Positions 7,401 to 13,918 are shown, numbered from the stretch's first letter. The stretch is 17,492 nt of DNA from Bacillota bacterium (GCA_021205715.1 JAJPXA010000137.1:1-17492); one strand, 5' to 3'. Notes: generated by a model from the sequence alone, not told the origin. Numbers and translations: made by a program.

Positions 7401-8971
7401 ATAATTAAATCCGCATTGGCGCTTCCGTCCGTATTTTTCACTACAACCACCTTGCCGTTCTCCGCGACGCTTTTTATCTCATATTCATTATCCGATTCCT
7501 CGGTGCCGCCTGACATTATATATACCTTTGCCGACTCCGCGCCCGTGAAGTCCATATCAAAGTCCATAGCCTGCACGCCGTCCGACAAGCCGCTTATCAA
7601 CTCGGTTTGCTCGGCTATAAGCCGCTTATCCGCGTCAAATACCTTTACGACTACGGAATAATCGCCGTCAATATCGCCCGTTTTTTCTATGATTACTCCG
7701 TCCGTTCCTTTTGCGTCCGCAATTTCCGTTTCGCCGTTCGTCAAAAGCAAGCCGCGAATATTATACGGGAAATCATCTGTATCGCCGCCGCGTATCGTCA
7801 CGTCAAATTCGGACGAAACAGCCTCGGTTTGTATGTCGGATTCGGTAAGCGTTGCTTTTATTGTTACAATTCCCGCCGAGGCGGTATCGCTTACGGTAAG
7901 CGTTCCGTCCTCGGAAATTTCCGCACCCGCATATTCGCCGACGATTTCCCAAATCGTTTCGCGCGCGGGAACAACTACTCCGTCCTCGGTTATCGGTAAA
8001 GCCGTGTACTCGGCGGTTTCACCCGCCTTTACAAGCTCATCACCGTAGATTGAAACGCTTGCCGCGCTGCCGAGAGCCTTTAGGAGCAGTGTCATTGTCC
8101 TTTCGCTGTCCCCGTATGCCGCCCTAATCGTTACCGTTCCCGGAGCGGCGGTGCTTGTGACGGTCAGTTCTCCGTTTTTGTTTATGCTCACGCCGTCATA
8201 TGCGTCTATCGAATACTCTACAGCCGCGGACGCGTCAACACTGCCCTTGGCGATTATCTCGGCGCCATCCATCTCGGTCGTGACGCATGAATATACCGAC
8301 GCGCTGTACAAAACCGTCTGCGTTTCGGAGGTTATGTAAAGCTCGGTTACGTCCGATGTAAGCTCCAGAACGTCCGCGCTGTCGGTTATGCTGATTTCGG
8401 AAATCGCAAGCGCACTCCATTTGCCGAGCGTAATCACAATTTGCGAAACAGCCGCCGATGTTATAATCGATGTCGTGTACCACGTATCATATTCGCAAAT
8501 CGCCTCAACATCAACCGTTTCACTGCCGACAACCATTGTGTTTTCATTGCCCGCGCTGCGGTTTGTGCTTCCGTTATTTGTCGCGTAGGGCTTCGCGTAG
8601 ATAATGTTTATGTACTTCCCTGCCTCAACCGTTTGCGGGAGCGTCAGCGTCACGCTGACACTGCCGTTGCCGCCGGAGCCGAGAAATAAATAATACCCGT
8701 TGTCGGGGAGTCCGCTTCCGTAGGGATAATATCCCGAATTTGTGCTTGATTTATCTCTTACCACAACATTGTTGTAGTTGGAGCTTGACGTTGCAATTTT
8801 GTACCCGCTGTCGCCTATTGATGTTTCGGATAAGGAATTTGTGTCAAACGCCTTTATCTCACTATACGCGCTCCCGAATGTGTAGGTATCATCGGCAATT
8901 ACGGTGCCTGCGCCGAAAATCGACGAGCAAAGCATTACAATGCCCGCTATACCTGAAATTAATCTTTTCAT
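4448..8971 (-). CDS. Secreted multi-modular GH95 alpha-L-fucosidase
   Basis: An exported GH95 enzyme, 1507 residues, predicted to hydrolyse terminal alpha-1,2-linked L-fucose; a few GH95 members prefer L-galactose. The start is the ATG at 8971, with AAAGGCGG 8 bases upstream; an in-frame TTG at 8989 is less likely. Modules: signal peptide (about 1-26, possible cleavage after VIA); accessory module (30-198) shared with the downstream esterase; two Ig-like repeats (about 200-300 and 302-395); two beta modules (about 400-500 and 505-580, the second with VFLWDSVSTMKPL); and the catalytic region (about 670-1505). GH95 signatures are ALPIGNG, NEETFW, NIN-x-x-MNYW (Asn1070, Asn1072), SPEQGP (Glu1232), HRHISHL-x-GLYPG and FQIDGNFG (Asp1397). 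These correspond by motif to the Asn/Asn/Glu/Asp set of characterised 1,2-alpha-L-fucosidases, so activity looks intact. No anchoring motif is seen. It is first in the operon, and the divergent AraC gene is its likely regulator. Confidence 0.9.
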   Translation of the reverse strand: MKRLISGIAGIVMLCSSIFGAGTVIADDTYTFGSAYSEIKAFDTNSLSETSIGDSGYKIATSSSNYNNVVVRDKSSTNSGYYPYGSGLPDNGYYLFLGSGGNGSVSVTLTLPQTVEAGKYINIIYAKPYATNNGSTNRSAGNENTMVVGSETVDVEAICEYDTWYTTSIITSAAVSQIVITLGKWSALAISEISITDSADVLELTSDVTELYITSETQTVLYSASVYSCVTTEMDGAEIIAKGSVDASAAVEYSIDAYDGVSINKNGELTVTSTAAPGTVTIRAAYGDSERTMTLLLKALGSAASVSIYGDELVKAGETAEYTALPITEDGVVVPARETIWEIVGEYAGAEISEDGTLTVSDTASAGIVTIKATLTESDIQTEAVSSEFDVTIRGGDTDDFPYNIRGLLLTNGETEIADAKGTDGVIIEKTGDIDGDYSVVVKVFDADKRLIAEQTELISGLSDGVQAMDFDMDFTGAESAKVYIMSGGTEESDNEYEIKSVAENGKVVVVKNTDGSANADLIIAQYENGVLKSAKVKTAEFSSGENEIEVADTELSDEFKVFLWDSVSTMKPLTQTADAITSGDTDDTNEEGTVVSDEVVLTSAGEYKNIPLVSDWITGTKSGLGMGAGIISPSGAPYGVDPDLVDVSALNVSYTYDNDYPEQTVDNVLWYKTGAYLASANGANNSIYARDSADWEQKALPIGNGYMGGMVFGMPDKDQIQFNEETFWAAGYRGTQTSVSSSAVNSNMSEGINGYMSVGNIFVDFNMPESAAVNNYYRDLNLDESVAHVQYEYDGVTYNREYFASYPKEALVFRYTADTVGALSFDVNPVSMHPGEVTVNDGEITIIGKLKDSEPYSSSGNAAWNQESDLEYCTKVKVIADDGTVTDGYNTVNVSGATGVTIIVTAATDYDKDQFELNADGSVNMTKTPYKSTEGVQAAIDKAEERMSGAAAMSYDELKAEHIADYKEQFDTVKFSLTDDDEICQTPTDELQSSYGSVVSAASQEDGTTKVTYDTSAYQNLDKHLEELHYNYARYLMISSSRSTTMPATLQGKWCQSTAEIWGSCYCININMEMNYWFAGGANLLDSGKSLIRWFESQIPAGRVTAKNMYKVTPKSYTYADGAITFTDSDDDADDVFIMHTKQAIMGTTDMTGSTSIQSPGNTAWLMYNLWDLYQTSGDKELLENEIYPIMRKAANFYTQYLYTNEKKTTTDTETYPDGYYYTTWAGRSPEQGPTEEGIKYDLQLVAGMYDYTIAAAETLGVDQEKVAAWKEIREHLETPVELGDDGQIKEWAEETTYNTDEDGTAIGDPVHRHISHLVGLYPGTLISRDTPDLLEGAKIVLENRGDDSTGWSCSNKFLLWARCLDGDKALELFRYQLAKKTYSNLFDTHSPFQIDGNFGSAAGVMELLMQSQTGPIYILPALPEVWDSGEISGIKAKNGAEVSIKWENGEATEIKIIPASDGDITIGYEKENTFTLNGNAAEFTDGLCTIENAVAGETYTFTAAN
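8378..8884 (-). other. Shared accessory module, copy 2 (GH95 N-terminus)
   Basis: This region encodes residues 30-198 of the GH95 protein, directly after the signal peptide. It aligns with the esterase's C-terminal module with only small gaps and shares the aromatic GYYPY and YYLF motifs, GGNGS, TNNGSTNR and LGKW. Its location at opposite ends of two different enzymes marks it as an independent mobile domain, probably a glycan-binding one. Confidence 0.75.
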
Positions 8972-8987
8972 AAATAATCCGCCTTTC

Positions 8988-9035
8988 AAAAAAATTTCAT
9001 CCGCCGCGGCGAGAGAGAAAGAACCGCGGCGGGTG
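8988..9035 (-). promoter_or_regulatory. GC-rich leader stem-loop followed by a T7 tract, possible attenuator
   Basis: Arms 9001-9009 (CCGCCGCGG) and 9024-9032 (CCGCGGCGG) form a 9-bp perfect stem around a 14-nt loop in the untranslated leader of the GH95 mRNA. On the minus strand it is followed, after about 6 bases, by seven consecutive Ts (8988-8994), just before the ribosome site. The gap between stem and T-tract is longer than in a textbook terminator, so attenuation is possible but unproven. Confidence 0.45.
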
Positions 9036-9076
9036 ATTCTTGTACATTTATTTTAAATCAAAAATCAAAGGCTTTG

Positions 9077-9105
9077 TATATATTTTAGTAAGCAATACTT
9101 GTCAA
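9077..9105 (-). promoter_or_regulatory. Sigma-A-type promoter for the GH95-esterase operon
   Basis: Read on the minus strand, a consensus TTGACA (9105-9100) is followed after 17 bases by TATATA (9082-9077). This predicts a leader of about 100 nt before the GH95 start, which contains the GC-rich stem-loop. Confidence 0.55.
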
Positions 9106-9127
9106 AAAGTCAGATTTTTATATTTAA
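9099..9127 (+). promoter_or_regulatory. Possible promoter for the AraC-type regulator
   Basis: TTGTCA (9099-9104) is followed after 16-17 bases by the AT-rich stretch TATTTAA. Its -35 element overlaps that of the divergent GH95 promoter on the other strand. The -10 match is weak, so this is tentative. Confidence 0.35.
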
Positions 9128-9172
9128 ATTTTCACGCGTATGTGATATGCTTGATAAAAAGGAGGGCCGCTT

Positions 9173-9997
9173 ATGAATCCGCACAACCAAAACCAATTAT
9201 TAAACCAGCGTCTTTCAAGACTGCAAACGGAATTTATATTGATAGATCACGGTCTTTGCCCCGATTGGTCGCGGGAGGAGCATACGCGCCGCCGCGACAG
9301 TCTGTATTTGATTTTGGACGGCTAAGGAAAAATTACCGTAAACGGGAACACCTTTTATCCCGAAAAGAACGATATGGTAATGCTTCCGCGAGGCTCTAAG
9401 GTTTCGGGTTATTCGGAAAACGCGACCTGCTACAATAAGTATTGGTGCGACTTTATTATGTCCGTTGACGACCGATCTCTGTTTGATATTACGGATTTTT
9501 CATATGTTGTGCATTTGGAAAGCATTGACCGCGCGAAGCTGTTATTTGAGCGGCTTGACGCGCTTCATACGAAAAACGATGCCGCGTCGGCGCTTTTGAT
9601 AAAGGCGGCTCTTACAGAGCTTGTGTCGTTTTTCCTCGACAACGGCGAACGTGAAATTACGGATATAAAATCGAGCGCATTTGCCGATGAAACGCGAAAA
9701 TTCATACAAGATAATCTCGGCTCGCGCTTAACGGTAAAGGATGTTGCCGACCATATGCGGTATAACGAAAAATATTTTATACATTTATTTAAAAAGCATT
9801 TCGGAACGACTCCGGCGTATTTTATTAAAAATTCGCGTCTTGAAAAGGCGAAATACGAGCTTTTGTATACCGATAACAAGGTTTCCTACATAATCGGCAA
9901 AATCGGCTTTTCCTCTCCGCAGAAGTTTTCGAAGGATTTTAAGGCGTATACCGGTCTTTCGCCGACGGAATTTAGGAAAATCTTTAAATGCTCTTAA
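9173..9997 (+). pseudogene. AraC-family transcriptional regulator interrupted by one in-frame TAA
   Basis: The intended start is the ATG at 9173, with AGGAGGG close upstream. Codons 1-50 read as a sensible cupin-like N-terminus (ending SLYLILDG), codon 51 is TAA (9323-9325), and the same frame continues without a gap (GKITVNGNTFYP) to the TAA at 9995-9997. The C-terminal ~100 residues carry the two AraC helix-turn-helix motifs (LTVKDVADHMRYNEKYFIHLF and the IGFSSPQKFSKDFKAYTG region). Without the TAA the protein would be 274 residues, normal for the family. An internal ATG at 9374 has no obvious ribosome site; a product from it would keep the DNA-binding half but lose most of the sensor. The gene is divergent from the GH95-esterase operon, which it probably controlled. 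Real nonsense mutation and sequence error cannot be told apart here. Confidence 0.8.
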
Positions 9998-10110
9998 AAT
10001 TTGCGCTGCTATACGCGTTCAAACGATTTATGCAAACCGTAATATTTTTTCGCAAACAAATTCCACATCACGGCAGCTCTTACAAATCGCATTTTATTTC
10101 AAAAATCATA

Positions 10111-10139
10111 TTGACTTTGCGGAAAATCTATTGTATAAT
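10111..10139 (+). promoter_or_regulatory. Sigma-A promoter of the TetR-MATE operon
   Basis: TTGACT (10111-10116), a 17-base spacer and a perfect TATAAT (10134-10139) form one of the clearest promoters in the window. The expected start of transcription falls at the edge of the palindromic operator. The stretch 9998-10110 upstream shows no gene or clear structure. Confidence 0.85.
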
Positions 10140-10146
10140 TGCCTAC

Positions 10147-10163
10147 AGACCGACGGTCGGTCT
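10147..10163 (+). promoter_or_regulatory. Palindromic TetR operator
   Basis: AGACCGACGGTCGGTCT is a perfect 8-bp inverted repeat around a central G. It lies between the -10 box and the ribosome site of the repressor gene. Size, symmetry and position are typical of a TetR-family autoregulatory operator. Confidence 0.8.
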
Positions 10164-10177
10164 ATAGGAGGAATATT

Positions 10178-10816
10178 ATGAGAATTATAAAAGACGCCAA
10201 CGAGCGCAGGAACGAAATACTGGATATTGCCGAGAATCTCTTTAACGAAAAGGGATATAACAAAACAACCGTTGATGATATATTAAAGGAAAGCGGTATC
10301 GCAAAGGGAACGCTGTATTATCATTTCAAGAACAAAGAGGATATTCTTTCGGCGATGATTGAACGTCAAATTGAGCGGCGGTGTCGGAATATAAGTGAAA
10401 TTGCGGCAGATAATACGCTTTCCGCAGTTGAGAAACTCTATCGGGTAATCAGTCTGTTATCCAAAAGCGGACTTTTGGCTGACGGTTTGCACGAAAAGGA
10501 AAACGCCGAGCTTCACCAAAGGAGCTTTACGCGCAGTCTTATGCGGTTTACGCCGATTATAACGGAAATTTTAGAACAAGGAATTAAAAGCGGAGAATTT
10601 TCCACTCCGTATCCCAAGGAAAGTGTGGAATTATTGTTCTGCGCCTCGCAGCTGCACGACCCGGGCGTGTTCAAATGGACTGCGGAAGAGCGCCGCCTTA
10701 AAATAAAAGCTTTTTATTGGATGCTCGAACTAACACTCGGTATGACCGATGCCGCAAAAGCGGAGCTGTACGAGTTGGCGGGAATATCAAAGGAGGTATC
10801 GGAAAACAATGGTTAA
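10178..10816 (+). CDS. TetR/AcrR-family transcriptional repressor
   Basis: A 212-residue repressor of normal TetR length. The start is the ATG at 10178, with AGGAGG 7 bases upstream; a longer reading from 10139 would run through the operator and is rejected. The N-terminal helix-turn-helix (about 8-55) is classic: TTVDDILKESGIAKGTLYYHF, then the KNKEDIL start of helix 4. The C-terminal half is a helical ligand-binding and dimer domain whose ligand cannot be read from sequence. The stop overlaps the start of the MATE gene by 8 bases, so the two are translationally coupled. The upstream palindrome indicates self-repression, relieved by a compound that the pump probably exports. Confidence 0.9.
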   Translation: MRIIKDANERRNEILDIAENLFNEKGYNKTTVDDILKESGIAKGTLYYHFKNKEDILSAMIERQIERRCRNISEIAADNTLSAVEKLYRVISLLSKSGLLADGLHEKENAELHQRSFTRSLMRFTPIITEILEQGIKSGEFSTPYPKESVELLFCASQLHDPGVFKWTAEERRLKIKAFYWMLELTLGMTDAAKAELYELAGISKEVSENNG

Positions 10817-12305
10817 AACAGCAAACAAAAGCTCACTTACTTCGGGAGCTATATACTCCCCTATGATGAGATTTATGCTGCCTGTTATGGCGGCGACGTT
10901 TTTGCAGGCGATGTATGCCGCTGCGGACTTGCTCGTTATCGGTCAGTTTGTGTCCACAGACGCGACAATAACGCAAAACGCGACAGCCGCCGTCGGAACC
11001 GGCGGTATGATTATGACGCTGATTACATATGTAATTCAAGGACTTACGACGGGTATAACCGTCACATTGGGCAGGTTTATCGGCGCGAAGGACAGACGGG
11101 GCGCAACCCGAACAGTCGGCTCCGCCGTATGTATTTTTACCGTTATGGCATTGGTTCTTACCTTGATTATGGAGGTCGGCGCGCCTTATTTTTCAAAATG
11201 GATGAACGCGCCCGATGAGGGACTTACAACACTGTATCTGAGAATTTGCGGCGGCGGACTTATATTCGTCACCGCGTATAACGGAATAAGCGGTCTGTTT
11301 AAAGGGATAGGAAATTCCAATTTGCCGTTGGTGTTTGTCGGTATAGCGTGTGTTGTCAATATCGCGCTCGACTTGATTTTGGTCGTTTTCGCGGGACTCG
11401 GCGTTGCGGGCGTGGCAATCGCGACAATCACTGCGCAGGCGGTCAGCGTGGTTCTTTCTTTAATCATAATCAGCCGCAAGACACTGCCGTTTGATTTCAA
11501 TAAGAAAAGCATTCGTTTTCACCGCGGCGAAACCAAATCCATACTTTTGGCGGGTGTGCCTTTGGCGGCTCAGGACTTCCTGACGAATTTCTCGTTTGTG
11601 GTTATCAATTCCGTTGCAAATCAGCTCGGCAGCGACCCGTCCGTCTGGTCGGCGATAGCCTCCGGCTACTCCGTGGATAATAAGCTGACGGCGTTTACGA
11701 TGGCGATACCCGTGGCATTTTTGCAGTCTATGTCGGTCTTTACCGCCCAAAACGTGGGAGCAAAGCAGCCGGAGCGAATTAAAAAGGGACTTCGCTATAT
11801 GATTTTCACAGCCGCCGGAGCGGGTATATTGCTATGCCTGCTGTGCTATTTCGGCGGCAGTATGATGGCGCGCGTGTTCACATCTGACACACAGTCAATA
11901 TACTATGCGGCTGAATACCTAAAGGGTTACGCGGCGGATGCGTTGGTGGCGTGTATGCTGCTGATGATTACGGGATATTTCAACGGGCAGGGACACTCTA
12001 CGTTCTCAATGACGCAGGGCTTAATAGGCGCGTTCTGTGTTCGTATACCGCTGATATTGATTATTTCCAAAACAGCAAACGCGACACTGTTTAAAATCGG
12101 ATTTTGCGGAGCAATGGCAACCTATACGCAGCTCATTATATGTATCTGCTTCTACTTTGTGTTCAAGAAAAAGGACAGCAAGAAGTTTGAAACCGATACC
12201 GACAATACTGTCGATGAGCCGAAAGCGCCGGCTTTACAGCCGTCCGCAAAATCGCAGACCAAGGCAGCTGCGTTATTGTGGGACGCGCAGCCGATTATAT
12301 CCTAA
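10809..12305 (+). CDS. MATE-family multidrug efflux transporter
   Basis: A polytopic membrane antiporter of the MATE family, expected to export drugs or metabolites against Na+ or H+. The start is the ATG at 10809, with AAGGAGG upstream inside the repressor gene. The 498 residues show about twelve hydrophobic segments in two related halves (for example GAIYSPMMRFMLPVMAATF and the RFHRGETKSILLAGVPLAAQ region at the start of the second half). The transporter core appears complete to about residue 460 (ICICFYFVFKKK). The last ~30 residues (from about PKAPALQPSAK to the stop) look non-native, because the same bases encode a conserved kinase segment in the -1 frame. The pump is probably functional with an aberrant tail. 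Regulation is through the TetR operator. Confidence 0.9.
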   Translation: MVKTANKSSLTSGAIYSPMMRFMLPVMAATFLQAMYAAADLLVIGQFVSTDATITQNATAAVGTGGMIMTLITYVIQGLTTGITVTLGRFIGAKDRRGATRTVGSAVCIFTVMALVLTLIMEVGAPYFSKWMNAPDEGLTTLYLRICGGGLIFVTAYNGISGLFKGIGNSNLPLVFVGIACVVNIALDLILVVFAGLGVAGVAIATITAQAVSVVLSLIIISRKTLPFDFNKKSIRFHRGETKSILLAGVPLAAQDFLTNFSFVVINSVANQLGSDPSVWSAIASGYSVDNKLTAFTMAIPVAFLQSMSVFTAQNVGAKQPERIKKGLRYMIFTAAGAGILLCLLCYFGGSMMARVFTSDTQSIYYAAEYLKGYAADALVACMLLMITGYFNGQGHSTFSMTQGLIGAFCVRIPLILIISKTANATLFKIGFCGAMATYTQLIICICFYFVFKKKDSKKFETDTDNTVDEPKAPALQPSAKSQTKAAALLWDAQPIIS

Positions 12306-12592
12306 GGGATTACCCGAACGTGATACGCATTTTCATCTATGCGCCGGAGGAATACAAGGTTAAGCAAATTATGAAAGCATACGGCGATTCGGAACGCGAC
12401 GCGCGGAAAAACGCACAGCAAAGAACAGCGTCGCGAAGCTCATATCACCGCAGTATCACGGGCAAGAAATGGGGTGATATGCACAACTATGATTATGTCA
12501 TAGACAGCTCCGTTGGCGCGGAGAAATCTGTGGAAATGATTATGAATATGCTTGCGGGCAAACAAGTATCAAGTGACCGCAAAACAAATTAA
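12218..12592 (+). pseudogene. Cytidylate kinase-like remnant, N-terminus missing
   Basis: In the frame -1 to MATE, an open stretch after a TGA at 12215-12217 encodes the C-terminal part of a cytidylate kinase-like (P-loop kinase) protein: AVRKIADQGSCVIVGRAADY, then YPNVIRIFIYAPEEYKVK and KWGDMHNYDYVIDSSVG. These match the family's usual ordering. The expected N-terminal P-loop region (GREFGSGGR-type) is absent here and in the bases before it. The only plausible start is a GTG at 12278, inside the conserved core. Without the nucleotide-binding loop it cannot be an active kinase. In related bacteria kinases of this type can sit beside or fused to MATE pumps (from memory), so a deletion joining the two genes out of frame is the simplest explanation. 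Confidence 0.75.
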
Positions 12593-12628
12593 ATATGCAA
12601 GAGAACAAGGACACGGCATTTGGTTCGG

Positions 12629-12660
12629 CGCGGCGGGGTGTATCCCGCCGCGTTGTTTTA
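12629..12660 (+). terminator. Rho-independent terminator of the TetR-MATE operon
   Basis: A 9-bp perfect GC-rich stem (CGCGGCGGG 12629-12637 with CCCGCCGCG 12644-12652) with a 6-nt loop is followed by TTGTTTTA. It lies 36 bases after the kinase remnant's stop. Positions 12661-12747 beyond it show no further structure that I can support. Confidence 0.85.
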
Positions 12661-12747
12661 GTATGCGTCAATACGGCGGGAGCTTGTAAATTTTCACTCA
12701 CCAAAGGGCGGCGCTTTTCATAGTATATGGTATGGGGGTGAGGTATT

Positions 12748-13032
12748 GTGCTTTATATCATATTTGTCTGCGTTATATCGGCGCTTGCGCTTACGGGGAT
12801 GTTTTCGGTTATTTGGGAGGCGCGGAAAATTTTATACGCAAAAATCCCGCTGTGCGTCACACTGCGCTCGCGGGATTTAAAAAACGAAACGGAATATTAC
12901 ATACGCTCGCTTTACGCCTACTATCCGTATATTCAAATTACTGTTTTAAACGACAACAGCGACGGTGAGGCGAGCGATGTGCTGGGTATGCTTTGCGAGC
13001 GTTACCCGTCACTTCTTGTTATTAATATCTGA
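12748..13032 (+). CDS. Small hypothetical membrane-anchored protein
   Basis: A 94-residue frame starting at GTG 12748, with a purine-rich GGGGGTGAGG 5 bases upstream and an in-frame stop just before it. Residues 2-22 form a hydrophobic membrane segment (LYIIFVCVISALALTGMFSV). The rest is soluble, with a pattern (IQITVLNDNSDGEASDVL) that faintly resembles the nucleotide-binding strand and loop of GT-A glycosyltransferases, but it is far too short to be a complete enzyme. Its last 24 bases overlap the end of the SPFH gene on the opposite strand. I do not recognise the family; coding potential is supported by the ribosome site and the ordered hydrophobic pattern. Confidence 0.55.
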   Translation: MLYIIFVCVISALALTGMFSVIWEARKILYAKIPLCVTLRSRDLKNETEYYIRSLYAYYPYIQITVLNDNSDGEASDVLGMLCERYPSLLVINI

Positions 13033-13917
13033 TTTGTCGCTTTCGACTATGCCCTTTAGAGAGGCTGCAAGTCCCGCCAAGCCCTGGATATTCGACGGCA
13101 CGATTATTTTTGTCGCTTTTCCGTCGGCAGCCTTTTCAAAGCTCTCGAGTGCTTTGACCGTGAGGTACTCCTCGGTCGGCTTTGCCTCGTTTATCTTTTT
13201 GATACCCTCGGCAACCGCCGTTTTAACCTTAACTATCGCTTCCGCCTCGCCCTCGGCTTCGCGGATTGCCGCCTGCTTTTTCGCCTCTGCGCGCAAAATA
13301 GCGGACTCCTTTTCACCCTCGGCGCGCAGAATGGCGGATTTCTTTTCGCCCTCGGCGCGCAGAATGCTCTCGCGTCTTTCGCGCTCCGCTTTCATCTGCC
13401 GCTCCATCGCGTCCTGAATCTCCGCCGGCGGCATAATATTTTTAAGCTCCACTCTGTTAATCTTTATGCCCCACGGGTCCGTCGCCTCGTCAAGAATAGC
13501 GCGCATTTTCGTATTTACCGTGTCGCGCGACGTGAGCGTTTCGTCAAGCTCCAGGTCGCCTATGATGTTTCTCAACGTCGTCGCGGTCAGATTTTCAATC
13601 GCCATCATCGGGCGCTCAACGCCGTAGGTATAGAGCTTCGGGTCGGTAATCTGATAATACACGACCGTGTCAATCTGCATCGTGACGTTATCCTTTGTTA
13701 TAACCGGCTGCGGCGGAAAATCCACAACATGCTCCTTTAAATTTACCTTGCTCGCGATTCTGTCGACAAACGGGATTTTTATATGAAGTCCCACGCCCCA
13801 CGTCGCGTTATAGCCGCCGAAACGCTCCACGATATACGAGTGAGCCTGCGGGACTATTTTAATATTCGCTATGACAATCAACAAAATTACCGCTATAATT
13901 ATATACACAAAAATCAT
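13009..13917 (-). CDS. SPFH / band-7 membrane protein (QmcA/stomatin-like)
   Basis: A 302-residue membrane scaffold protein of the SPFH (stomatin/prohibitin/flotillin/HflK) superfamily. It has an N-terminal membrane anchor (residues 2-18), then the band-7 domain (about 20-180) with the characteristic PQAHSYIVERFGGY, VYYQITDP and IENLTATTLRNIIGDLELDE segments. A charged helical region follows (172-245, with 11-residue repeats), then a C-terminal hydrophobic patch (IQGLAGLAASLKGI) typical of oligomer contacts. Such proteins form large membrane rings or microdomains and influence protease access and membrane fluidity. The start at 13917 is preceded by GGAGGAG and lies one base after the NfeD stop, so the pair is co-translated, the usual arrangement for this family. 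Confidence 0.92.
   Translation of the reverse strand: MIFVYIIIAVILLIVIANIKIVPQAHSYIVERFGGYNATWGVGLHIKIPFVDRIASKVNLKEHVVDFPPQPVITKDNVTMQIDTVVYYQITDPKLYTYGVERPMMAIENLTATTLRNIIGDLELDETLTSRDTVNTKMRAILDEATDPWGIKINRVELKNIMPPAEIQDAMERQMKAERERRESILRAEGEKKSAILRAEGEKESAILRAEAKKQAAIREAEGEAEAIVKVKTAVAEGIKKINEAKPTEEYLTVKALESFEKAADGKATKIIVPSNIQGLAGLAASLKGIVESDKSDINNKK
13237..13368 (-). repeat. Four 11-residue coiled-coil repeats in the SPFH protein
   Basis: Residues 184-227 fall into four 33-base units: SILRAEGEKKS, AILRAEGEKES, AILRAEAKKQA, AIREAEGEAEA. The first two are nearly identical at the DNA level too (CTCGGCGCGCAGAAT on the plus strand at 13318 and 13351). An 11-residue period is typical of right-handed coiled coils. 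Confidence 0.8.
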
Positions 13918-13918
13918 T

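Noticed and set aside
9040..9399. 119-codon plus-strand frame across the AraC start region
   Set aside because: It is in a different frame from the AraC homology, lacks a ribosome site, and overlaps the promoter region.
12157..12215. Programmed -1 frameshift joining MATE to the kinase segment (G-AAA-AAG at about 12168)
   Set aside because: After a -1 slip at that A-rich site the frame meets TGA at 12215-12217 before the kinase segment, and the kinase N-terminus would still be missing.
13237..13368. CRISPR-like array or tandem DNA element
   Set aside because: The 33-base periodicity lies in frame within the SPFH coiled coil and has no spacers; it is a protein repeat.
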